Shown here piece by piece: positions 55,460 to 64,000 of a DNA stretch of 64,000 nucleotides (the first letter of the stretch is position 1; every line of letters begins with the position of its first letter). Under the pieces are notes generated by a model. The model was not told where the DNA came from. It did no database searches and saw nothing but the letters and a program-made list of their open reading frames with translations. The translations under genes were made by a program, and so were the position numbers. This DNA comes from Fagopyrum homotropicum (lineage: Eukaryota; Streptophyta; Magnoliopsida; Caryophyllales; Polygonaceae): positions 126,365,235-126,429,234 of the forward strand of contig BSWB01000004.1 in NCBI GenBank assembly GCA_033239125.1. The letters run 5' to 3'.

Positions 55460-57297
55460 AAATAGCAAGTTCCACTTCACTTTTTTTATAAAGGCAAGTA
55501 TGTCATGTTGCCTTTACAAAACATACATTATTTGTTGTTATATCTTAATGTTAAATCTCTGTTCAACAATGAAGTTCAAGTTTTCATTACAACAACCTCA
55601 ATTTCCTTGGAATTGATTATACACCGGAGAATAAGATTAGCAAAACATGGAATTCAATTGTTCTGGCTGATAAATTTTACAAAGAGCACAAAATGCCCAC
55701 TGTGGACCACTGAATGACATAGACAGATTCAGGCATCAGCATCACACAATTCTTCTGGCTGATGAATTTCATCATCCTACATCACCAGGAAATAATACAT
55801 TCATACAAGCATTTGAGGAATCAAAATCAAAAAGTAAGCACAATTTCCATCAGTCTTACTCTTACATCTGCATTTTTGAGTATTGTGGGACTCATCATTC
55901 TGAGATCTGCCTTGAGCTCTGCAGACTTATCCATTTTCGGCTTCTTCTCTCTAAAGTGTATTCTAATTCTAACAACAAAGTAGCCTAGAAGCTTTCTCGG
56001 AATCAGGATTTCCCTCCTTGAAAATTTTCTTAAATTCAGCCTTGTGAGAATTAGCACAAACCATGAAAGAGTGTGATAAATTTAACAAGAGGGGTAGGGT
56101 CAATGTCATTCAAACCTGTAAGTTGGATAATCTTCAAAAACATCACAGAAGAGCAAATAGTATGATCATATGAACCTTTGAGCCTCTCAGTTCAATGACT
56201 GGAGCGGGATTAACCAAGATTCATCTTAATTTTGTCTTTCAAGACTGAAATTTTGCATTCCGATAAGGGCCATTGGCACGATGCTTTTGCATTCCTCGCT
56301 GTTGTAAGTTTTCCCAAAAAACTAGACACAAGAAGTCAGTTGAGTTGTTTAAAACCCTAGAAAAAGTAAAGTGAGAAACTCGAAGGAGGCAAAAAGATGG
56401 CATCTGGAAAGGCAGGTAGGGTTTCAACTTCGACTCTCTTCCCGCCATCTCACTACCACACTCAAGATCCGAGTTAAGGAGATGTGAACCCAAATGAGCT
56501 TTTGTAAATATTCGGAAACACAAGTCGGACAGAAAAATTCCATGTTCGCGCCAAAACGACGTGTGTTGCTCTCCTAGTCTTGTACAAAGTACAAACATGG
56601 ACAATATTTACTACCTTTTTGTATTCTTTTTTTAATTCTTTCTTTGAAAAAAAAAACACAAGTTTTTAACCTTTTAACATGCAGTCCAAATCTTCTGGCC
56701 TCGACCATGGTACATTTCGTGTCCCGTTCTTTTTGGTAGAAAATTTTTTTTAACACCTATTAAGTGGTTTTCGGTTCGAATTAATGTTCAAAAAAAAAAA
56801 ATCAATTTTTCAATAATCTGACAATTAAACTTTCAATTAATCTGACGAAAATCTATTCATTTCGTTTGAAGTTTGGATATACAAAATATGTTTTTAACCA
56901 GGATATCGGTTCCTATAATATAACTTTTATGTTTGATAAAATTATTGTTGTTTTGTAATGGCTCAACTGACTATTGTCTTTTAAATATAGGTTAGTTGTT
57001 CGATCCTTTACCATAACAAAATCTTTTGATATATTTTTGTAAATTATAACCCATAAATGACTTAATAAATCCATCGATCCTCATTTTTTCTCTTCCCTTG
57101 TCTATCCGTCAATTGCCGCTTCCTCTAATACTTGTCTCATTCATCTATCTTTCATTCTCTCTTACATTTACATTGCAATCAAACTTATCACTCTCATCGA
57201 TCACCAACAGGGGCGGCTCGTGACTGGTGCAACTTATTCTAGTGAGTAGGGTCCTAGAATTTTTAGGGTCTCAATATAATAAAAAGTTGAACAAATA
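55460..57297. other. Intergenic region with a possible short exon
   Basis: The LRR gene's 3' untranslated region should lie in the first few hundred bases; an AATAAA overlaps the stop. Around 56350-56500 the plus strand has AAACCCTAG and then ATGGCATCTGGAAAGGCAG followed by GTAGGG, which looks like a short first exon and donor. The minus strand also has a 121-codon frame. No protein family was recognised, so neither is called as a gene. A GGGGCGGCTCGTGACTGGTG segment near 57211 looks like a transposon remnant. Confidence 0.35.
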
Positions 57298-57335
<38 letters not shown>

Positions 57336-57336
57336 T
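57298..57336. repeat. (TA)n(GA)n microsatellite
   Basis: About ten TA units are followed directly by about nine GA units. Confidence 0.95.
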
Positions 57337-59633
57337 GAGTGATTGTCCAATTGATTTGTAATGTTTGTCCACTATGTAATGCTTAATATTTCATATTATT
57401 TCAATCTTATTAAAGTCATTTTTCATAATATAAAATATAGGTAATCGAATTAAACAATATGATATAATTTTACAACTTTTTTATACGTTTATTATCTTTT
57501 GACATGAGGCCTTCGAAATCAATGAGACGATGTTGATCAGTCCACCATCCTGATTCTAGACCGTTTAAGATTTTGTCGTGATGATGAGTTTACAAATCGA
57601 TTCTTTTACTAATTTTCTTTTTGATTTCGCTTAATTTGGTATAAATATAGTCATTTGTTTCATGTTTATTGTGTTGGATATATGTAGTTGGAGTGTAGTT
57701 CCTAGTTAGATAGATATAGCATGATATAAATCTCTTATAATCTCTATATATTCTAAAGTATCATTCTTTTAATGTATCATATTTGTAGTTGAGACTTTTG
57801 ACATTTGTTTCATGTCACCGAACAATGTTTTCCCTGTCAATATTTATATGTTCTTTATCATGATCATTATTTGCTCCTGCATAACATTGAAGTTGACTGA
57901 ACAATGTTTTGCCCTTAGTGTAAGTATCAATGTATTATGTATGATACAAAGCTAATAAAGGCCTTACCTATATAAGCACCAAGAGTATGTAATACTAATA
58001 TAAAGTACTTGCTTTTTTAAAGTTATAATCTTCTATTAGAGTTCAATGAAACATTTATTTGAAAATTTTGTAATATTCCGCCGATATTTATTAAATTACT
58101 AAGGGTTAGAAATATGTATGCTCATAATTTATTTACAAAAAGTATGTTTTCTTTCTTTGTCATTGTCATGATGTTACCATTGACATTTTATATACGTTTT
58201 GTCTTCAATTTTGTAGGGTTGAAAGAGTATCTATCAGTCAGACCTTATAATTACGAAAGCATTAGTCATTTTGATGCGTAATTTTATTAAAATGTATGGA
58301 GTTGCATCATATTTTGATATAACTAGCCGCGGCGCGTCGTGGGCTTAAATTGGCGATGTTTTCGGAAAGATCATGTTACATATTCTTAAACGGAGGAGCG
58401 TTGTTCTAGGTTGTTGTAGTAGTGTAGACGAATGACCATTAGATTAGATATGCAAATCCTAAGAGAATGAGGTTTAAACATTCTCCTATGAATATGGTTA
58501 TTTATCCATTAGTTTTTTCAGCCAATTTCAGACCCAATGCTTACGTTTCAACTCCAGAGCTTTACTTACACAATAGAATAAGACTAGACCCACAAGACCT
58601 CAACAGTTGGTCGACCCGTCCTCACTTATCCACTGGTCCTATGATTGACCAATAGGTCATCGGTGGTTGGTTGACTTGTCTATGGTTGCTTCGACATGTC
58701 TTGTTTTGTCAATTTGATAAAGGAAGAGGTTTTTGTAAGTATGTCTTTCTGAAATCTTGTTAGTTTAAGGTTTGGAGAGCCCGACTTGCATTAATAGTTA
58801 TATGACGTTTGTGATTGTCATTATATGACTTTAGACTTTATGGTAGTTTAAGATATTTCTATGCAAAATGTGAGAGTCGGGCATGAGATCGCTTTATTAT
58901 TATTTATTCTTCCAAGTGTTGATGAAAATATGCAAGAGCCGAGTACAATTGTCTCTTGTCTCATAACATGACTATGAAATGATTGATTATGAATGAAGTG
59001 TCTATTTTGTACTGTTGTGGTAATTCAGATTTTGGGATGCCTTTACTAAATCACTTATGTGAATGTTTCATTTCATAATATTTTGTAAATAGATCAACCT
59101 ACAAATATAATTTTTTTTCTCTCCCTCGCTCCTCATCGATCTACCATTGATCGGTTGATTTCCATGCCTTGGTCGAACGAGTTAAACTTGTTGGTTGATC
59201 GACATTCGTGTTTCATTTATGTCGTGCTCTCACCTTTGTTATTTAGTGTATATATTTATATATTTGGCTTTGCAATTAATGACTCAAATCATTACGACAT
59301 TTTCCCTAAGTTCGATATTGATCCCTTTAATACAATTGGGTATGATAATTATTTGCGAGATTTGAGATTCACGTTCCAACCCTCATCAGAATGTTGGAGA
59401 GCTTGGACTCAAATTGTTCCTCATGTAACAAGTCCATCATACTCACTCTTCCTAAATCTTACGTGTTAATATATACATGTCTTGAATTTATAGGGTAATT
59501 GAGATAGCTCCGACAACAAAGAAGATGTTCTCGTTCTTTAAGGAGTCAGATCTTCTTGTTGAGAAAAATCCCAAGCCGAAGACCCACACCATGATTGTAT
59601 ATATCATGGTCGATCATCCTCTCTTCTTTTCAT

Positions 59634-59637
<4 letters not shown>
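57337..59637. other. Non-coding AT-rich region
   Basis: Nothing coding was recognised; ORFs of 60-104 codons match no family I know. A candidate Helitron end is listed separately at 58323. Confidence 0.5.
58323..58346 (-). mobile_element. Possible Helitron 3' terminus
   Basis: The minus strand has a GC-rich imperfect hairpin (GCCCACGACGCGCCGCGG) ending CTAG followed by T, like H1 and H2 but of another family. The other end was not found. Confidence 0.35.

Positions 59638-59718
<81 letters not shown>
59638..59718. repeat. (TA)40 microsatellite
   Basis: An uninterrupted AT dinucleotide array of 81 bases. The Tyr-Ile ORFs across it are artefacts. Confidence 0.98.
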
Positions 59719-59721
<3 letters not shown>

Positions 59722-60367
59722 CATACACTTATTTCAATTCCAAACTTGTGAATCAGTGGTTCAACACTAAGGAAGGATGGAAAATTGATTGTTAGAGAGT
59801 ATGTCGTGAAGTGATTTGTAGCGAAGGATTGTATTGGTGCATTCAAATCTAAAACCTGATACGAGGGTAACGAGCTTCTCAATTCATATCTTTACTTGCT
59901 TTATTTTTTCCATGTGTGTTTTAGATCTTATTTAGTTTGTGTTCTATTGTTACCTCACATCAATTTAAATTAGACCCTTTTTTGTTAAAATATGTATCCC
60001 ACATCCTCTATAGTGGTTCCTCCTTGCTCACATGAAGTTAAATCACACAAGTTTACGAGCTTTGACGTCCGTGCTTATCCCAAAACTTCAAGCAATGCTC
60101 AAATAATGCAAAGAGGATAATGTTGCATATCATTTCAGGAGTTGTGTTTTCTCTTGTTATTTTTGTGTCAATGTTTCGGTGAAAATGCTACTTGGTTGAT
60201 AAAAGTAAGGCAAAAGGTGTAATAGTTTCTAATTACATAATCTATAATCTATTTTCTTCTTCTTTTTTCTTAGTTCTAATGAGGTGAAAATTAACTATAT
60301 TGATATTGATAATCTTGTGTAACTTTGAGCAAATCATAGCCGATTAAAAATGTTGAAATGTGGTTAC

Positions 60368-60999
60368 TCTTTAAAGAAAAACAAAAAGCCCACAAACAAG
60401 CTAGGAGAAGGGAATTTTGGAGCAGTTTACAAAATATGCTAGCCATCGATGGTTACTCTTTTTTCATATTATTTTGTAAATTTGTGAATTTGAAGAAGAA
60501 TCTACAGGGATTATTGTCCGACGGTAGCAATATTGTTGTGAAGCGGATTTCTTCTAGCTCAAAGCAAGGAGGTTTCTTCTTTATAACACGGAACCTTATT
60601 AAATTGCATGAATGTTTTGCTAAAGGGGATCAATTGATGTTGTTATATGAATACATGAAAAACAATAGCCTTGCTTCTTCATTGTTTGGTATATATTTAT
60701 ATGCTTTTTCTTAGAAATATCTTGCTTTATCTCCTTTTGTCTTTAAAATATCTAATTTAAAGAATGTACATGAATGCAATGTAACTTCAAAAGGATGTAA
60801 CTTAGACTGATTTATCAAGGTCAAGATCATTTTGGGGTTGCTCGAGGTTTATTGTTCCTTCACGAAGAATCAAGATTGAAGATCGTACACATAGATATCA
60901 TGGCTACAAATGTGCTTCTTGACAAAGACTGCTTCTTGACAAAGACTTTAATGTTAAAATTTATAAATTTGGATGGGCTAAGATAGATGATGAAGTGAT
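60368..60999 (+). pseudogene. LRR receptor-like kinase pseudogene (LRR-VIII type), kinase domain fragment
   Basis: Three exon-like pieces match the kinase domain of LRR-VIII receptor kinases. The first (60368-60433) encodes the Gly-rich loop 'LGEGNFGAVYK'. The second (about 60505-60690) encodes 'GLLSDGS.IVVKRISS.SKQG' and 'LLYEYMKNNSLASSLFG', with a gap where helix C should be. The third (about 60834-60999) encodes 'GLLFLHEESRLKIVH', the catalytic loop and the 'NVLLDKD' block. Splice-like AG and GT bases border the pieces, so the copy came from genomic DNA rather than mRNA. HRD has become HID, DFG has become KFG, and a duplication of about 16 bases (GCTTCTTGACAAAGACT repeated near 60930) breaks the frame. 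The ectodomain is missing. Confidence 0.8.
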
Positions 61000-61274
61000 A
61001 AGGGACCATCACCAACACCAACTATACAAAGACCAATCACTAGAGCTAGATCAAAGGGATTGAAGGAGAAGGAAGCTACATCATCTTCAAGTCATGATAT
61101 AGAAGGATCTATCACTAAGTCAAGAACAAAGTCCATCCAAAAAAGGTTGCTGGCTTATTGGCAACATGTACATCTAAAGAGACTTTACTTGTGTCTAAGT
61201 CTTCTTTAGTGACATTGGTGTCTACTGTGGAAGGATCTTACAAGAGTGAAGATGATCAAGGAGACAATAAATGT
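61000..61274 (+). pseudogene. Possible pol C-terminal fragment of another LTR element
   Basis: A short frame with 'IQRPITRARSKGLKEKE' resembles the conserved 'GP(I/M)TRARAK' tail found at the C-terminus of many plant Ty3/gypsy polyproteins. Ser/Lys-rich residues follow, up to a stop near 61210. It directly follows the kinase pseudogene without a clear border. It is only about 80 codons, so the assignment is tentative. Confidence 0.4.
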
Positions 61275-62100
61275 GGTTAAATCGAGATTTAAGCAAGACG
61301 GTCAAAATCTCGGCCTTGAGAACCAAATCTAACCCGAGATTCCAGTCGATATTTGTTTCTGTCGAGATCCATAAGATCCAGCTGAGATCTTATTAGTTAG
61401 TAGATATTTTATTTTTAATACCTAAAGTTTTAAACATTATAAAAGTATCTTTTGGTTTTTTGATCCTATCTTTTAGGATTATCTTTATTTAATTTTCTAG
61501 AGGAATCTCGTCCATAATTAGCCATAGAAGTTCGAGATCATTGGTAGATTTTAATTGATATTTTTCCACATACAATGTGAGATACTTTTTGCGTCATTTA
61601 CGAAGTGTGTATTTTATTCATTATTAAAGAGAGCATTTGATTGAATCGTTGTGAGTCTTTGTTAGGTTGTTCTTGTGTGTGTTACTCTTTGATGCTACTA
61701 GTCAAACTAGTTCCTCCTTGTGCTTGTCTTATTCAGAAGACTTGAGTAAGGTTGAAGAAATGAGGGTTAAGGTAAGCTCTTTGTTAAGGGGTCTTGATCC
61801 AATTGGTCAAGGTTATTTGCAAGAATACCTTGGTTTATATCTTCCTATATTTTCATTAATCTATTGCATTATTCATCTTCTTATTTTTCCATTTTCATTC
61901 CATCAACTCACGTTCTTTGTGCTCGAGTTTCACAAACCTCGGTCTTACCATACAAATCTCACCCGAGATTTGCTTCTATCGTTGATTTTGTGAATTTCAG
62001 TCTAGATTGGGAAATTGCTGTATCAACCCCGCATCATGAAGAAAGACATACCTCAGTACTCGTGTCACGAGAAAAATGTGAGTGCTTCAATGAGCTATTG
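61275..62100 (+). mobile_element. Candidate LTR of a further family (G5)
   Basis: It follows a pol-tail-like sequence. It has a TATA-like ATTATAAAAGT near 61437, a motif cluster upstream at about 61285-61395 (AATCTCGG, CCCGAGATT, TCGAGATC) and another downstream at about 61937-61975 (CCTCGGTC, CCCGAGATTTG). This layout mirrors the LTRs of the other families. The ends were not located with confidence. Confidence 0.35.
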
Positions 62101-62157
62101 TGATCACTTCATCTGTGTAAGAGCTAGGATTTCAGAATCCTAATTAGTGATGATTAA

Positions 62158-63698
62158 TGTTGATTGATGAGGCTAAAACCCTATGGTCGTTGTCTTTTAG
62201 CTTTAGTCAAAGTAGATTATCTAATGTTACACTTAATCGAATTGTATAGTGTAAGTAAGGGTCAAACCCAAGAGAGTTTAGTCGAGTTTTGATTAGATTC
62301 AACTAACGAATTGTAATAAGGGGGGTTTGGATTGTAACAAAAACAAGACAAAAGCGATTAGAAAGTAAGCAAAGATGGTGATAAAATGTATGATTAAAGA
62401 GCTACACTAGGTTGGATCTTATCATGCATACTAATTGGTTGGTTCTTTTTAGAAGCAATTCACTAAAGTTCTCATCTTGATCTTAGATATGTGTTAAGCC
62501 AACCAGCATTAACACAACTTAACTAGATTATTGACCCGTAAACCTACAAGATCAAAACACAAGTTAACATTCTAGTAAAGATAAAGAGATATAAAGAAGA
62601 ATAAACAATCCGTTAATCTTTCTTTATAGTTATTTTCCTTTCCTTTAGATAATCACAACCAGCTTTTACCTAAAGGTTTACTACTAGATTAAGGACCCGA
62701 ACACGAAATTGATTAATCTTAGCACTTTGCATGCATTAGAACACTTAAGGTGATCAATCTAAGTGATAAAAGACATGCAAACATAAGTTAAAGCTCAAGG
62801 AAACATAACACAATTGGACTGAATTAAACTTATATTATAAAAGACTTACAACCAAATAGCAATGCAGCTTCAATCAACCCAATGTAGCAAAGGACGCTAG
62901 AAACTCATTACAAAAAGGCACTTAGAAATATAAAGCTTTTTGGGAGAAATGTGGATGATTCTAGCAATCAACCAAGGGCTCTATTTATACTACAAATTGC
63001 ATTAAAAGGGAGTAAATGGGTTGTCTAAGCAGCCACCTTAAATGTCATAAAGGTGGTGCAAACAATCGGAGTTAAGTCCTCTGGCGCTAAACTGCGGGGG
63101 CGGGCTTCAGGGCCGCAAGGGCGGTTTAGGCCTGAATGTTCCAACTTCTTCTTGGCCGCTGGGGCGGCCTGGCAATCCCACTGGGGCGGGTTCTTTAATG
63201 CTTCTGAATGTTTGACTCTTCATCTTCGCATCGTTTTCGATGATGATCCGTAGGGGCGGCCCAATGTCACCACAGGGGCGGCCCAATGTCACCGCAGGGG
63301 CGGTGACACTGGCTCTTCGGCTTCACAGTTCCGTTAGCAAAGGTGCACACATGGTGCTGGGGCGCCGGCTTCGCTTCTTCGGGCTAAGTCACCGCAGGGG
63401 CGGACAGAGGTGACCGTAGGGGCGGTGACAAGCTGCTTCCGGGCGTTGGCGAAGGCACAGGTTGCGTTGCCAGAGTGTAGTGTCACCACATGAGTGGTGA
63501 CTCTACTCCGCAGGGGCGGTGTGGCACCAGAAACATATCTTCGTTGCTTTTCTTCAACTCCCAAGTATTCCTAATGCCTTCTTTCGCTTCATTTAAATTT
63601 CTTCATCTGGATAAAGATATTAGTAACATACAAAGACTCAAAGACACTAAAAAGACTCTAAAGACTACCTAAATTGATAGTGATTTCATTACCTATCA
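62158..63698 (-). mobile_element. G4: 3' LTR of an Athila/Tat-like element
   Basis: The right end is ...ACCTATCA on the plus strand, followed by a minus-strand polypurine tract (GTATGAGGGAGTT, 63699-63711). The left end is near TGTTGATTGATGAGG at about 62158 and is less certain. The minus-strand TATA box (GTATAAATAG) is at 62980-62990. Upstream of it, at 63090-63525, is a dense cluster of GGGGCGG-bearing hairpins, among them GTCACCGCAGGGGCGGTGAC (63288-63307) and GTCACCACATGAGTGGTGAC (63482-63501). Confidence 0.75.
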
Positions 63699-64000
63699 AA
63701 CTCCCTCATACTTAGACTCTTTACTCGTCTTGAGTAAACAACACATCAAACAAATCAGCATACCAAGCCTCGGGAAGTATGATGCAATAAACAAAATGAG
63801 GAAAACAAGAGAAAAGCCACCAAAAGAAAAAGAGAAAAGGTGAGAAACTACCATCCATATTGCTCCAAGAGTGACCTACCCGGACATCCTCCTTATGACT
63901 CCCCTTCTTATGTCGCCAATGCTGGAAGGAGAACCTACACTCGGTATCGCTTATTTTGCCAAGGAGCCCTTTCGGATTTTCACCTTGCCACTCTTCTTCT
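63699..64000 (-). other. G4 internal 3' region (partial)
   Basis: Polypurine tract, then non-coding A-rich DNA. Text near 63860-63990 is reminiscent of the conserved 3' block of G1 and G2 but is much diverged. The element continues beyond the window. Confidence 0.5.

Noticed and set aside
59525..59795. ORFs with Tyr-Ile repeats
   Set aside because: Translation of the (TA)40 microsatellite.
60358..60714. 118-codon ORF as an intact gene
   Set aside because: Parts of the frame run through intron-like text, and the kinase motifs appear in shifted frames with mutated catalytic residues, so it is a pseudogene.
63053..63525. GC-rich segment as a CpG island or gene start
   Set aside because: GGGGCGG words occur as ordered inverted repeats upstream of an LTR TATA box, and the minus-strand polypurine tract shows it is inside an LTR.

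Overview
The window is plant nuclear DNA, most likely from a eudicot with a repeat-rich genome. The evidence is Athila-type Ty3/gypsy elements with tRNA-Asp primer sites, SIRE/Maximus-type Ty1/copia elements with a third ORF, Helitron ends, AT-rich intergenic DNA and one intact plant leucine-rich-repeat gene. I cannot name the species.

Positions 1-47198 are one nested stack of retrotransposons, resolved here by LTR ends, target-site duplications (TSDs) and broken reading frames. Copia A (minus strand, 5' LTR at 45985-47198) is the outermost. It has lost most of gag, protease and integrase. A solo Athila-like LTR (43421-45245, TSD GCACA) sits in its RT, and a Tekay-like gypsy element (3' LTR 2471-5694) sits in its third ORF. 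Copia B (minus, LTRs 8187-9404 and 41749-42976) inserted between the RT and RNase H parts of A. B carries a truncated Tekay-like LTR (9576-10516) in its third ORF. Its integrase region was hit by Athila element G1 (minus, 14444-39367, TSD ATTAA). G1 in turn contains Athila element G2 (plus, 19207-32366, TSD CTTCC). The main chain is therefore A > B > G1 > G2. By eye the G2 LTRs differ at 2 of 1722 positions and the G1 LTRs at 5 of 1734, so both are recent. G2 has an intact 1957-codon gag-pol and an intact third ORF and looks autonomous. G1 has an open gag-pol but no integrase.

Positions 47199-53500 are AT-rich intergenic DNA with two non-autonomous Helitrons, one inserted a few bases inside the 5' end of the other. 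An intact, intronless gene for a secreted LRR protein follows at 53711-55459, with a TATA box near 53501. From 55460 to 61000 the DNA is mostly non-coding, with microsatellites and a decayed LRR-VIII-type receptor-kinase pseudogene (60368-60999). The right edge holds a candidate LTR of a further family (about 61275-62100) and the 3' LTR of another Athila/Tat-like element on the minus strand (about 62158-63698).

The most unusual pattern crosses all these elements. Each LTR-retrotransposon family carries its own short GC-cored palindromic motif in clusters. SIRE copies use CAAGG.CCTTG, G1 uses CCTCGGTCGAGG, G2 uses CCACGGCCGTGG, and the right-edge element uses CACCGC-AGGG-GCGGTG. Clusters recur upstream of the LTR TATA box, in the transcribed leader, in linkers inside the polyprotein ORF (in more than one reading frame) and next to the third ORF. 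I do not know of a description of this.
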